Part shown: piece after piece, positions 1 through 10,015 of the stretch | How positions within the stretch are numbered: the stretch's first letter is position 1 | Layout of the letters: each line of letters begins with the position of its first letter | Assembly: GCA_910575795.1 (NCBI GenBank) | Contig: CAJTGE010000012.1 | Location: forward strand, 93,876-157,875 | DNA length: 64,000 nucleotides | Reading direction: 5' to 3' | DNA from: Clostridiaceae bacterium | GTDB lineage: Bacteria > Bacillota > Clostridia > Lachnospirales > Lachnospiraceae | Program-made: the position numbers and the translations under genes | Notes under the pieces: generated by a model | What the model saw: only the letters and a program-made list of their open reading frames with translations | What the model was told of the DNA's origin: nothing | Database searches by the model: none

Positions 1-3000
1 ATCAAACTTCCGTCCGCGTTATATTTGGGGTACTGGAAGGGGCGTTCTGCCTTCAGATATACCGGCGTTCCGTCCGGATTCGTCAAAAAGACCTTCTCAT
101 AGACGCCGGTTCCGACTAAAGCCTCCGCCTGTCTCGTTCCAGCCTCCTTTCTGTATATGGCAGCGCCCGCCGGAAGACCGGAAAGCACAATGTCATAGCG
201 TCCCCCGGTATCCCTGGCCTCAGACGAAAAGAACAGCTCATTCGGCCCGGAGCCCTCCCCCTGATCAGAGGTCTGCCCGTCCGCAAACAGTGGGCGGGCG
301 ATCCCCGCATAGCCCTTCCCAGGCTCCGGAGCGCCGGCGTCCGTATCCTGGCCGCGGTTGGTAAGGGGATTTTTCCGGTTCCCGATGGACAGCTCATAGC
401 CCTCTGAGCGAGACAATTCCTTTACATAATACTCCCCCATAAGAAGCGGGCGGCCAATCCAGCAGTTTTTATTTTTTACAGCCAGATTTTCATATTCCCG
501 CGCATAGCGCCCGTCCTCTGTATAGTCGTCATATACGGCATCCGCTGTATAGAGATTCTCCGGCGCCTGCCCGGCCCATCCGTCGGCGGCCTCTGTGATC
601 ATGCCCCTGGCATAATCATAGATATAGCCCGGCGCTTCTGTATTGGCCACAAAGGACGCGTCGCCGTTCTGATCCGTCGCCGCCACGGCAACCAGGTTGT
701 TGGCCCGGTATACCACGCCCGTCTTTCCGTCCGGGTGAACGATATCCCGGGCCGCAAATAGCCCGTAAACCGCGCCGGAGAGCGTCGCGTCTCCCTGTGT
801 CCCGCCGGCAGGCGCATGTTCAGGATCATTTCCCGCCAAATCAAGATCCTGTTTGCGGATATGGAATTCGCCTTCCGTCCTGTGATCATAGATCCGCCAG
901 GCATTCCCTTCCGGATCCCGGCTGCTGCAATGGCTGAAATTGCCGGACGGCCCGGCCCCGGCCCTGGCCCCTTCGCTTTCGGCCCTCAGCGCCTCCTCAT
1001 ATGCAGGGGGAAACAGCCTTTCCCCGGTATCCTCCTCCTCTCTTCCTCCGGCTCCCGGGCTGCGAAACGCTGTTTTCGCGGCGCGCCACACAAACGACGC
1101 CTCGGACGCGGAGGCCGCTTCCTCCCTGACGACCGGCTCCTCCAAAACCGCCTCCGAAGCCGATGCCGGGCGGCCGGAAGCAGGCTTTTTCGCCTCTGAG
1201 CCGGAGGCCCTTTCTCCTTCCTTCTCTTCTTCCTCCGGGCCTTCCTCATCGATGAATATAAACGGCCGCCTGTCCTTGTCATTCTCCCGCCCGGCCCTCA
1301 CGACAGGAACCTCCTTCGCCGACCGCCGCAGCGCCGGCTCCGCTGTCTCCTCCGCAAGCGCCGCCGCTTTCTTGGGCAGCTTCTCCGTCTGCTTTGCCTT
1401 CCCTCCCTTTTCCATCGCCTCCATGCTGCTGTATTCCCCTGAGAAAAAGGCGTTTGCCCCGTTCTGGGAGGAATCGGTTGTTATAATCTCAACCGGCAGA
1501 TCGCCGGAATGAAGATCATGGCGCGCATATCCCTCCCTGGCCTGAAATTCCACCCACGCGTAGCTGTATCGGAGAGAAATAAATTTGTCATATGTCTGCA
1601 GCATGTCCTCATAACAGCCGGACTCCTCATATGCCGTCTGCGCATCGGGCTCTTCGGTATTTCCGCCGTCCGGCTGCCGCCCCGGATCGCCTCCGGAGGC
1701 TGCAATCCGTTCGATCTCTTCCGTATCCACATCCTCCATCATCCAATGGAAGTGTACGCCTGAATATTCCCCGCCCGCTTTTTCCCCGCAATCCTTTGCA
1801 CAGAGCGTCCACGCGCCGGCTGCTTCGCGGTTTTTTGCCTGCGCCGCCTCGATCGCGTCGCTGTTCAACACCTCCCCTGTCTCCTCGTCCTCCTCCGGCT
1901 CCGGAACGGCAATAAAAACCGGGGCCGGATGGCCGTCGCAGAAGGTCTTGTCATAGTGGTATCCCCGTTCTATGGTTTTGGCCGCATATCCGTTTTCATC
2001 TGTGATCAGGGAGGCCGCATTGCGGAAACCGTCCCATACGGCCGGCTTATCCGTGTGATAAGCCGCATACGGCTCTCCTCCCTCATAGATATGAACCGCC
2101 CCGTCCCTGTCCCTGTCAATCACATCCCTGTCATCAAACCGCTCATACAGGGCAAACCGCGCGCCTTCCAGCGCTTTTCCCGTCTCATGATCATATTTGT
2201 ATAACTGGAGGCGGTAGGAGGACTCAAAATCCTCCGCATGGCGGAATACCCGGAACGTAAGCTCCGGTTCGCCCGGGATCGCCGCCGGATCGCCAGCCAG
2301 CGCCGCGAAAAGCTGCTTTTCAACGGTCTTGAGCTCCAGCCAGACCATCCTCTGATGAATCCAGGTATCGCTCATGGGCGGCGTCCCGCCCGTATGTCCG
2401 CCCGAGCAGCGGACGCACTCCCAAATCTCAAGGCATTCGTCAAAAAGCGCCTCTTTGGAGGGATACGCCCCTCCTGCCAGAGCATAGTCCGTCCCCTCCA
2501 CGGCAAACCGGATCAGCGCCTTGGGCGGCTGTGGGTTTGGATTGGAAAAGGTAATGCTGTCCCGCGTTTTCACATACGTCCAGCCATCCGTCGGCTCCGG
2601 CTGAAACTGAGCTCCGTTATCATTGGAAAATAACAGCGGAACGGTTTCGATAAAGTCCGCATCCGCCCCATTTTCATCAAAATGAATCGTAAAATCGCTC
2701 CGGTTCACCTGATACGCCGTTGTCAGGGAGGACGCGCCCGCAAGGACATCCGGTATCTTCTTTCCGCTGACGCTTGCGCCGCCTCCTCCAAGCAATCCCC
2801 CAAGCTCCAGATACTCCTCCGTATGGGAGGCGACGGTTTCCAGCCACGGATATTTCGCGCGGACGCTCCCGCTGTAGATCAGAGCCTTTAAATCCTCCTC
2901 TGTCACCAGGTTCGTGATCGCCGTTTTGCCCTGTGCTCCTGCGTTTGCGCGGATGGATGCGACGACATCGCCCGCTTCCTTCACTCCAAGCGAAGCCTGA

Positions 3001-3320
3001 AGCGTCAGAATTCCCCAGAATACGTATTCCTGCTCCCTCTCGGATAAAGGCAGGCTGGCCTGCGAGGGGCGGTGGCGCTCAAACACATCCCCGTCGTCCG
3101 CAATCCCCCATATGGCCATGCCGCCCTTATCAATGCAGTACAGCTTATGGGAGCCTCCGTATTCCCCGAACGCAGTCGTCAAAACGACCTGATCTCCTTC
3201 CTCTGCCTTTACAGGAAGCACAGGCAGGTAAGGCAGAACGGCCATACATGCCAGAACCGCCGACAGGCCAAACGAAGCTGCCCTCTTCACCCATTCTGTT
3301 ATCTGCCTGTACCTCTTCAC
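1..3320 (-). CDS. Large SpaA/Cna-B-domain surface adhesin, 3' end outside window
   Basis: The frame is open from a GTG at 3320 to the left edge, giving at least 1106 residues. A ribosome site (AGGAG) lies 6-7 bases upstream, inside the end of the preceding gene. The N-terminus is a signal peptide: a Lys/Arg-rich start, then a hydrophobic run ending near VKAEEG. The region visible nearest the left edge carries SpaA/Cna-B signatures such as GAVYGLFAARDIVHPDG, GEYYVKELSRSEGYEL and NPDGTPVYL. These domains form stalks of sortase-anchored adhesins and pilins, often with isopeptide cross-links. Any LPXTG anchor would lie outside the window. The gene starts one base after the upstream surface-protein gene stops, so the two are probably co-transcribed. 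Family assignment is good; the ligand is unknown. Confidence 0.8.
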   Translation of the reverse strand, partial: MKRYRQITEWVKRAASFGLSAVLACMAVLPYLPVLPVKAEEGDQVVLTTAFGEYGGSHKLYCIDKGGMAIWGIADDGDVFERHRPSQASLPLSEREQEYVFWGILTLQASLGVKEAGDVVASIRANAGAQGKTAITNLVTEEDLKALIYSGSVRAKYPWLETVASHTEEYLELGGLLGGGGASVSGKKIPDVLAGASSLTTAYQVNRSDFTIHFDENGADADFIETVPLLFSNDNGAQFQPEPTDGWTYVKTRDSITFSNPNPQPPKALIRFAVEGTDYALAGGAYPSKEALFDECLEIWECVRCSGGHTGGTPPMSDTWIHQRMVWLELKTVEKQLFAALAGDPAAIPGEPELTFRVFRHAEDFESSYRLQLYKYDHETGKALEGARFALYERFDDRDVIDRDRDGAVHIYEGGEPYAAYHTDKPAVWDGFRNAASLITDENGYAAKTIERGYHYDKTFCDGHPAPVFIAVPEPEEDEETGEVLNSDAIEAAQAKNREAAGAWTLCAKDCGEKAGGEYSGVHFHWMMEDVDTEEIERIAASGGDPGRQPDGGNTEEPDAQTAYEESGCYEDMLQTYDKFISLRYSYAWVEFQAREGYARHDLHSGDLPVEIITTDSSQNGANAFFSGEYSSMEAMEKGGKAKQTEKLPKKAAALAEETAEPALRRSAKEVPVVRAGRENDKDRRPFIFIDEEGPEEEEKEGERASGSEAKKPASGRPASASEAVLEEPVVREEAASASEASFVWRAAKTAFRSPGAGGREEEDTGERLFPPAYEEALRAESEGARAGAGPSGNFSHCSSRDPEGNAWRIYDHRTEGEFHIRKQDLDLAGNDPEHAPAGGTQGDATLSGAVYGLFAARDIVHPDGKTGVVYRANNLVAVAATDQNGDASFVANTEAPGYIYDYARGMITEAADGWAGQAPENLYTADAVYDDYTEDGRYAREYENLAVKNKNCWIGRPLLMGEYYVKELSRSEGYELSIGNRKNPLTNRGQDTDAGAPEPGKGYAGIARPLFADGQTSDQGEGSGPNELFFSSEARDTGGRYDIVLSGLPAGAAIYRKEAGTRQAEALVGTGVYEKVFLTNPDGTPVYLKAERPFQYPKYNADGSL

Positions 3321-3321
3321 C

Positions 3322-6300
3322 TTATTCTCCTTTCTTTATCTGAATCGCCCCGTCCACAACCCATTCGCCGTTTTCGTTGACCATGCCGCCGTCCGGCGCT
3401 GCGCCGCTTCTGTACATATGTCCCTTGGTACCGTCTGATATGGTGTGGAAATAATACCTTCTCCACGTCCCGTCCTCTCCCTGGATCCACTGCCACCCGG
3501 TTACCATGCGGCCCATCGCGCCGTCCGATACCGGCCATAGATAGTACCGGCTTCCATCTCTGTCCGTAAACCATCCGACCTCCATACAGCCCGACGCGTC
3601 AAACCAGAACCAGTCAAACGGCTCCTGGCCTGCGCCGCTGTAGGGATTGTAGATATAGGCCCATTCGTTTTGGTATGTCCTTCCCCCCGCAGAAAAACGC
3701 CATCTTCCGTCCTCCCCGATCGTCCATACTCCCACTGCCGCCCCGGCTGCCATAGCCGCCGCATCGGCCGGATGTATCGCCGCTCCTGCCGCAGCCGTCC
3801 CTGTGCCTGAGGAAAATGCGCCCACGGAGCTGTCCTGTCCGCCTCCGGACGGGCCTGCCGGACCTCCTCCCGCCCTATCGCCTGCCATACTTCCTGACGA
3901 ACCGCCTGCCGGGCCTGACGGTGAACTCCCGGAGGAACCGCCCGATGAACCGCCCGATGAACCGCCTGATGAACCGACTGATGAACTGCCGGACGAGCCT
4001 CCTGATGAACCGCCGGACGAACCTCCTGAGGAATGATTCCTCACATACGTCTGATCCGTCATCTCATATTTCAGAACTACCGCGCACGACGCGGTGAAAC
4101 CGCCGTCCTCCGATACCGCCGTGATCACCGCTCTGTGCTCCGCTTTATACGGATAACTCCGATCCGCTTCCTTTATCCAGCCAGCCTGTGTATTAACTGT
4201 CACGATCCCGTCGTCCGAAACGGACAGGGAGTCGTCGCTGGCTCTGTAGGAAATCCGGCGGTTAAAGGCCAGCTCCGGCAGTACCTCTGCCGTCAGCTTT
4301 TTTGCCTCATTGCCTGACCAGCTAATCTGTGGGCTGGAGCGCAGTCCTGTCTTTTTACAGACGAGCCCAAATCCCAGCTCCTGCGGCGACAGTGTGATCC
4401 CCTCCGCAAATATCTTCGTCCTGTCCTCGGTCACAAAGCGTATCCGGGCCTCGCACGAGGCGGTCTGCTTATTTCCCAGCATATCGTCGCCGCTGACCGT
4501 CACCGCTGCCGTTTTCACGCCGGATCCATTCCGGACTGCAAAAGCATCGTTTTCATGAAGCCCGTCGTCTCCCGCCATGATATCCCGGATCCATTTGGCA
4601 TCCTTTACGGCCGCCACGCTGGCCGATTTCCCCTCGCCGTCCACGCGCAGCAGGGCCGGATCATCCACGGACCAGCGGATATCCCGGCGGTCAAAGAAAT
4701 CGGGGGTAAACGAGGCGGTCAGGCTCTCCGGGCCCGTGACAAGAAGCGTCTCCTCCGGCGCTTTCCGGTTGCCCTCAAGCCTTCTCGTCACCGTAAAAGA
4801 CAGTAACGACTTATCTAACGCCGCCCCCTCATTGGCCACATAGGTCTGATCCTTTACCTGGAATGTCACGTTTATCCTGGCGTTTGCCCGGCACGGCCTT
4901 CCCTCAAAGCTCACAGCCGGCCTGGTGGAGGCGGTCAGGATCGCCACCCCGCCGTTCTGGTGGCCGGCCCCGAAGATGGTATCCGGTATCGGGTAGCGGT
5001 ACCCCTTATCCGCCTGCTCCTTTTCAAGACGCCGGATCGTGTCTGAAAGGAAGGAAGAACGTAAATTTACCTGAATCGAGGCGCTCTGCCTCGTATAGCC
5101 GTCCGCATCCGCGTCCGGATTGGGCAGGAGCGTGATGAGATCCGCATCATCTACCGACCACCTAACCGAGCTGTCCTCCACATCATTATTGCTGTCAACT
5201 ACAGCCCCGACCGAGATCGGCTGAATCTGCGTCCCCTGCTCAAGAAGCCCATTTATATAGGTAGCAATCAGGCGGCCGTCCTGATCCATCACCCGCGTGG
5301 TGCGGACCGGATGCTTCCGGTTTCCGGTCCGCTCTTCCACGACCGAGAGCCGGTACTGGGACGGGACCACGGAAACCTTTACCGCTACCTTTTTGTAGGC
5401 CGCTTTTACCTGCGTATGCGCGGCCGGCATGGTAAAGGTATACTCGCCGCCTTTCACATAATCGGTTTCCCGCTCCCGTCCGCCCGCGCTGTAAACCGGG
5501 ACGCCCTCCATCTGAAATTTCGCCCCGTCCGTCTGCCTGGCTGACGTGCTGACTGTCACGGTATTCCCCGCGGCGACAGCCCCTCTGCGATCCTTGTCAA
5601 TCGTGCGGTAATAGCTTCCGCTGCCCCTGACCTCCAGGGACGCCACATCGTAATAGTTCGCTCCGTTTGAGACGGTATCAATCTGCGGGACCGTTACCAG
5701 ATAGCCTCTTGTCGGCCTCCCGGCGTCGTTCGGCGCAACATGATCCAGTTCATAGCCAAGCTCCTCCTTCCCCGCGCCCCCGTTATCCTCATCCATAATG
5801 TGCAGGATCGCATGTTCCAGCTCCTCATAGTAATAGGTATCGGTCACATCACGCGTCAACCCGCCCTGCACAAGGGTGTAGAACAGATCTCCCCTGTGCG
5901 AAAAGCCGATGTGCGCCCCATATGTATACTCGTTGTCATCCGGAATGCCGCTTCCGCACACGTTCGCCGCAATCTTCGCCTCGCTGTCCGCAAAAAGATA
6001 CGCGACATCCTCCCCGTAGCGGAAATAATCCCCGGCCTCCCTGTGGCCGATAAAAGTCCCTCTGTGGCCCGCCGTCCCCAGCCCGGACTGGCCGATCGTT
6101 CCCTCAAAACGGGCCGCCTTTATTTTCCCCGAAGCATAGAGCCCTGTGATTCCGCCCACAATTCGGCTTCCCGCGCCGCCGATGGTTCCTGACACGAAGC
6201 TGTTGTATACATCCGTATCATTCTGAAAGCCGACAATGCCTCCGACTGCGGCGCCCTGTCCCTGAATCCGCGCGCTCTGGTTATCCCCTGTCTCCACACG

Positions 6301-7389
6301 GCAGTCAACAATACTGCTTCCCGCCGCCCGGCCGCAGATTCCGCCCGCGTATAACTCCTGGCCCCCGTTGACGTTGATCGTCACATACGCCGTGCAGTTT
6401 TCAATCACAGAGCCTGATTTCTCGCTCCCCTCGATACGGCCGGCAATCCCTCCGGCCGCGCCGGCTGACGAGATATTTCCCCGCACCACGCAGTCCGCGA
6501 TCCGCGTATTTTCAGCGCTGCCGGCCAAAATTGCCGTGTTCGTCCTGCCTGTCACGGTTTTGCCCGGACAAAGCGTCAGATTCTCAATGGACGCATCCCG
6601 CGCCGCGCCGAAGAATCCCGTGTTGCCCCATGTTCCGCGGCTGAGCTTAAAATTGGAAATCGTTTTCCCATTTCCGTCAAAATGGCCGAAAAACGGAGTC
6701 TGCACCTCGCCCGAAAGCTCAGAGCTGTCCCGGTAAAAGCCAATCGGATTCCACTCCATGCCGCCCAGATCCAGGTTGGCCATCAGCTTAAAATAACTCT
6801 TGTCATACGAACCAATCAGCGGGGCGTCCCCCTCTCCCGGCTGAATCCGCATTCCCATCGCAGCGAGCTGGGAAAGCCCCATAAGGTGATTCTTTGTCCG
6901 TATCTCATACGGCCTTTCCTTTGAGCCGTCCCCGTACTGACCGTTTAAAAAAGAGAAATCCCCGTTCCAGCCATCCCACAGATCTCCTAATGAGCTCGCC
7001 GCCCTCATGGAAAACCGCGCCTCGGACGGGCTCGCCCCCGCCGCATCCTGCCAATCGTCACGCCAGGCCCCGGCTCCATCCGGCGCTTCCACATCCGCCT
7101 CCGAACCGCTCGCCGGGCGCGCATAGGAGTCCTTTTTCCAATAAGCGGCTGTCCCAATCTTCCCATATACGGGCCGTTCATCCGCCTGATCTTTATCTGG
7201 ATTTCCCGTCCGGCGCGCGGACGAGCTACTCGCGCGGTATCCACTTTCTGTATCCTGTCCCATCCCCTGAGCTTCAAGCCCACAGAACGGAGACGCAATG
7301 GCCGGCAGCGTCCCTGCTGTAAGCATGGCAGAGGCCAGCAGGGCCGCCAGCCATGCATCGCGTTTTCCTTTATTCTTCTTTTGTTTCAC
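3322..7389 (-). CDS. Secreted GLUG-type surface protein with cell-wall-binding repeats
   Basis: A 1355-residue secreted protein. I prefer the GTG at 7389 because AAAGGAG precedes it by 6 bases and a Lys-rich signal peptide follows; an upstream start at 7479 would overlap the preceding gene and lacks this spacing. The first third has repeats like NTGFFGAARDASIENLTL, typical of GLUG or beta-helical adhesin modules. The middle has several Ig-like or Big-type blocks, each closing with a similar DQTYVAN or DQTYVRN motif. A Ser/Gly linker (about 3.90-4.03 kb) made of 12-base repeats follows. The C-terminus has aromatic repeats (GWQWIQGEDGTWRRYYF) resembling choline-binding or cell-wall-binding repeats, which suggests non-covalent wall attachment. 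It is probably an adhesin; the ligand is unknown. Confidence 0.75.
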   Translation of the reverse strand: MKQKKNKGKRDAWLAALLASAMLTAGTLPAIASPFCGLEAQGMGQDTESGYRASSSSARRTGNPDKDQADERPVYGKIGTAAYWKKDSYARPASGSEADVEAPDGAGAWRDDWQDAAGASPSEARFSMRAASSLGDLWDGWNGDFSFLNGQYGDGSKERPYEIRTKNHLMGLSQLAAMGMRIQPGEGDAPLIGSYDKSYFKLMANLDLGGMEWNPIGFYRDSSELSGEVQTPFFGHFDGNGKTISNFKLSRGTWGNTGFFGAARDASIENLTLCPGKTVTGRTNTAILAGSAENTRIADCVVRGNISSAGAAGGIAGRIEGSEKSGSVIENCTAYVTINVNGGQELYAGGICGRAAGSSIVDCRVETGDNQSARIQGQGAAVGGIVGFQNDTDVYNSFVSGTIGGAGSRIVGGITGLYASGKIKAARFEGTIGQSGLGTAGHRGTFIGHREAGDYFRYGEDVAYLFADSEAKIAANVCGSGIPDDNEYTYGAHIGFSHRGDLFYTLVQGGLTRDVTDTYYYEELEHAILHIMDEDNGGAGKEELGYELDHVAPNDAGRPTRGYLVTVPQIDTVSNGANYYDVASLEVRGSGSYYRTIDKDRRGAVAAGNTVTVSTSARQTDGAKFQMEGVPVYSAGGRERETDYVKGGEYTFTMPAAHTQVKAAYKKVAVKVSVVPSQYRLSVVEERTGNRKHPVRTTRVMDQDGRLIATYINGLLEQGTQIQPISVGAVVDSNNDVEDSSVRWSVDDADLITLLPNPDADADGYTRQSASIQVNLRSSFLSDTIRRLEKEQADKGYRYPIPDTIFGAGHQNGGVAILTASTRPAVSFEGRPCRANARINVTFQVKDQTYVANEGAALDKSLLSFTVTRRLEGNRKAPEETLLVTGPESLTASFTPDFFDRRDIRWSVDDPALLRVDGEGKSASVAAVKDAKWIRDIMAGDDGLHENDAFAVRNGSGVKTAAVTVSGDDMLGNKQTASCEARIRFVTEDRTKIFAEGITLSPQELGFGLVCKKTGLRSSPQISWSGNEAKKLTAEVLPELAFNRRISYRASDDSLSVSDDGIVTVNTQAGWIKEADRSYPYKAEHRAVITAVSEDGGFTASCAVVLKYEMTDQTYVRNHSSGGSSGGSSGGSSGSSSVGSSGGSSGGSSGGSSGSSPSGPAGGSSGSMAGDRAGGGPAGPSGGGQDSSVGAFSSGTGTAAAGAAIHPADAAAMAAGAAVGVWTIGEDGRWRFSAGGRTYQNEWAYIYNPYSGAGQEPFDWFWFDASGCMEVGWFTDRDGSRYYLWPVSDGAMGRMVTGWQWIQGEDGTWRRYYFHTISDGTKGHMYRSGAAPDGGMVNENGEWVVDGAIQIKKGE
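3905..4033. repeat. Short tandem repeats encoding a Ser/Gly linker
   Basis: About ten imperfect 12-base units (consensus near gatgaaccgccc on the plus strand) encode the GSSGGSSG linker of the minus-strand surface protein. The units are multiples of three, so copy number can change without a frameshift. The linker separates the adhesin-like part from the wall-binding repeats. Confidence 0.75.
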
Positions 7390-7432
7390 TGCAAACTCCT
7401 TTCTGATGTTCTGCCTCCCGCTCCTGTCCTCC

Positions 7433-9514
7433 TTAACCCTGCGGCAGAGTAAACGCCGGGCGGATTCCATACGTTTCACTGTCCGTATCCGCGGGATGGA
7501 TGTTTCCCTTTTCCAGATCCACCGCGTAGATCCGGTCCGTATAGAGGAAATTTCCCGACGTATCCTCCGAATAGAACGGGGTTCTCAGATAATATCCCCT
7601 TGAATAAGGGCTTATCTGCCCCTTACAGCCGTCCGTTCCCTTCTCCCCAAAACTCCACAGCTCCTCCCTGTACCGGAGCGCCTCTTCCAGAGAGAGGCAG
7701 AACATCCGATCCTGCATGAGCTGAAAACCGATGGCATGGCCTGTAAACGAATGCTCCGAGAGCTGCCAGGACTCTCCCTCCGCGCTGGCCCCCGTATAAG
7801 CCGTATTGACCCCGATATAAGCGGTTTCCGTCTGGAAATCAGAGCCGCGGCTGTTTTCATTCAGCCATGCCCGGATGTAAGAATCCTTATAATTATTGTT
7901 TTTTCCAAACTGAAGCGGCTTTAAGCTGGTATCCGTCCTGTCGATATCCGAGCGGATCACCCGGTCGCACAGGAACAGGGCCGTACTCTTATGTGTGTCG
8001 CCCGCATCGCTGTAATCCTCATCCACGCACCGGAAACGGTACGTCTCCTTCCCGATCCGCCTCATCTGCACATCCCCCCGCGCCCAGCGCCGTTTCTGCG
8101 CCTCCTCTCCTGCTTTGGGCGCTTCCAGAAGCACAGCGGGGCGTATACCGCAGCCTGACGCGCCCAGACCTTCAACAGGGCGCGTCTCAATGCTCCCGTC
8201 CGGCGCGACGGTTCTCATCCCGCCGCCATCCCTGTCCGCGGTCCTGAGAGCCCATCTGCCGCCTGCCGGGGCAATCCGCCCCATAAGCTGATAATGCGCG
8301 GCCTCCTCCTCGGACAGGAGGAGCGCGAGATCCCCCACGCCGTCCCCGTCGCCGCGCAGGACAGACAAAAGCGCCCCTGACAGGGAAATGCTGTTTCCAA
8401 ACCCCAGATTTAAATATTGCCGGACAAAGGATCCGTTGTAATCCGCGCTCTCAAACCACTCCTGCGAAACGCCAAGGCTTTCCATCGAAAGCGTCTCATC
8501 CGCCAGATACAGCATATGCCCGGTTCCCCGGTAATCCTCGTCGATACATGTAAAGGAAAGCGGCCGTTCCCCCGTCCCTGTGTCTAAAACGGCAGCAATC
8601 CGGCTTCCCGCTTCCTGGGAGAAGGCGCGCGCCCCGCACTGATCGCAGAGAGAATCCCCGTTCCCGTCCAGATGGCCCAGGGCAGGCAGAAACGTCTTCT
8701 CCTCAGCTTCACATTGTCCGCACCTCCAGTTCTCTTCCCCATATTCCAGACACCCGCCCGGCGTCTGTGATATCTTTGTCCAGCGGTGGGCGCACGCATC
8801 CGGATCCCACCTGCGCTTTACCCCCACGCGGCACACCTCATAGCGGCAGCCGCCAAGCGTAAACACATCCTCCTGCACAGCCGAATAAACCGCGTCAAAA
8901 TCCGTTCCGATCCGCAGCGTATCCGGCGTGTAATCCTTCCCGATCAGGAAAAAATAGTGCCATCCCGTATCCTGCACCGCAGAAATCAGGTTCCGGAGCC
9001 TTTTGTCATTTTCAGCCGCATTCCCCACAACCACGGCCGGATTCCGGTTCTCCTCCGGATTCCTGCCCATTACTGCGCACTCAGCCTCCCACGCCTTTTT
9101 CACCCAGAGCTCCAGCCTGGCGCGCTGCGCATCCTCCGGATCCGGCGCCTCCTTTACCGCCTCCCCCTGCTCATATTCGACATAATACTTATGAACCCCG
9201 TCCTGCGTGACGAGAAACTCCTGCGGCGAGGACTCCCTGGAATTCCAGATATGCCCGTCGCTTCCTATCATCTGTTCCGGAAATGATACCGAAAGAGCCG
9301 TCCCGTCCAAAACCGAGCCCCGCTGCGTGTTGAAAATCTTCGTGGCATGATCCTTTGCGTCCACAAAGAACACCATATAGCCAATCTCATTCCCCTCCCC
9401 CGCCCGCGCGGTCTTTGAAACACACAGCATAAGCCCCAGAGCGGCCCAAGCCGCGGCCTGCGCTGTCCTGCATTTTCTTATCGTTCTTCTCCCTCCCTTT
9501 CTCCGCGAGTACAT
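7433..9514 (-). CDS. Secreted protein with Cys-rich insert and repeated DUF6273-like domains
   Basis: A 693-residue protein with an Arg/Lys-rich signal peptide ending near KTARAGEG. Residues about 240-300 contain paired cysteines (WRCGQCEAE, DSLCDQCGAR) resembling short zinc-ribbon repeats of clostridial surface proteins. Two later blocks, about residues 310-460 and 480-693, share a pattern: FxCxDEDY, then LxLxD, a W-containing segment, and a closing GIRPA motif. I recognise this as like DUF6273, whose function is unknown. It is the first gene of a probable three-gene surface-protein operon, with a 43-base gap to the next gene. The ATG at 9514 has no clear ribosome site, so the start is uncertain. 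Confidence 0.65.
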   Translation of the reverse strand: MYSRRKGGRRTIRKCRTAQAAAWAALGLMLCVSKTARAGEGNEIGYMVFFVDAKDHATKIFNTQRGSVLDGTALSVSFPEQMIGSDGHIWNSRESSPQEFLVTQDGVHKYYVEYEQGEAVKEAPDPEDAQRARLELWVKKAWEAECAVMGRNPEENRNPAVVVGNAAENDKRLRNLISAVQDTGWHYFFLIGKDYTPDTLRIGTDFDAVYSAVQEDVFTLGGCRYEVCRVGVKRRWDPDACAHRWTKISQTPGGCLEYGEENWRCGQCEAEEKTFLPALGHLDGNGDSLCDQCGARAFSQEAGSRIAAVLDTGTGERPLSFTCIDEDYRGTGHMLYLADETLSMESLGVSQEWFESADYNGSFVRQYLNLGFGNSISLSGALLSVLRGDGDGVGDLALLLSEEEAAHYQLMGRIAPAGGRWALRTADRDGGGMRTVAPDGSIETRPVEGLGASGCGIRPAVLLEAPKAGEEAQKRRWARGDVQMRRIGKETYRFRCVDEDYSDAGDTHKSTALFLCDRVIRSDIDRTDTSLKPLQFGKNNNYKDSYIRAWLNENSRGSDFQTETAYIGVNTAYTGASAEGESWQLSEHSFTGHAIGFQLMQDRMFCLSLEEALRYREELWSFGEKGTDGCKGQISPYSRGYYLRTPFYSEDTSGNFLYTDRIYAVDLEKGNIHPADTDSETYGIRPAFTLPQG

Positions 9515-9839
9515 CAGAAGCGCATCTGCATGTACCCTGTCCTGGTAAGGCTGAAATCACGGCGGCCGTTTTGGGCCTCCAGGCGGTTCCATTTTCCCAC
9601 AGGGATTCAAAAGCATGGAACTGCCCTTTATAGAAGCGGAATGCATATCCAAAAGAAAACCGCCCACATAACAGTTCAGGGTTATCTGAACTGCTACCCG
9701 CCCGCTGCGATCTGTGAAAAGCCATTACCTGTTACAAATTTTTGTTTGTCGAAATCTTGCCGAAACCGGCGTGAATCATACGTTGAATGATTCAGAAATT
9801 TAGAAAATAAGAATGGTCCCCTGTCCGGAAACTGGTTTT

Positions 9840-9868
9840 ACTGTACCATATCTGCGCCGCTTTTTCAA
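9840..9868 (-). promoter_or_regulatory. Candidate promoter for the surface-protein operon
   Basis: On the minus strand, TTGAAA (9868-9863), a 17-base spacer, then TACAGT (9845-9840). It would give a leader of about 320 bases before the gene starting at 9514. The leader contains a small inverted repeat (CAGTTCAG/CTGAACTG at about 9671-9692). I see no c-di-GMP riboswitch core in it. Confidence 0.4.
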
Positions 9869-9907
9869 GTGTAAAACAGCAGTTTCCGAAAATTTTATAT
9901 TTTAGCG

Positions 9908-9995
9908 GTAACAGTTCAGATTCCCCATTGGATAGGCATCCGGCGCTTCTTGTCCGGCGCAGACAGGCGGAAAGACGCCCCGTCTGAACTGTTAC
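9908..9995. repeat. 13-bp perfect inverted repeat, MITE- or terminator-like
   Basis: GTAACAGTTCAGA at 9908-9920 is the exact reverse complement of 9983-9995, separated by 62 bases. It lies just downstream of the DUF805 gene. A related AACAGTTCAG hairpin occurs at about 9668-9693. It could be a small mobile repeat or a transcript 3' structure; there is no clear T-run. The rest of 9515-10015 holds only the candidate promoter and leader. Confidence 0.5.
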
Positions 9996-10015
9996 TTTTG
10001 GCGGTTATGGTTTCA

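Noticed and set aside
940..1512. Long Ser/Ala/Pro-rich plus-strand frames opposite the SpaA adhesin
   Set aside because: They are complement shadows of the minus-strand gene; composition follows from its codon bias.
3905..4033. Short regular repeats that might be a CRISPR array
   Set aside because: Units are 12 bases without spacers and encode a Ser/Gly linker in frame. No CRISPR array or cas gene was seen in the window.
9515..9840. Possible c-di-GMP riboswitch in the long leader of the surface-protein operon
   Set aside because: No conserved GEMM core or paired helices could be found; only a small inverted repeat is present.
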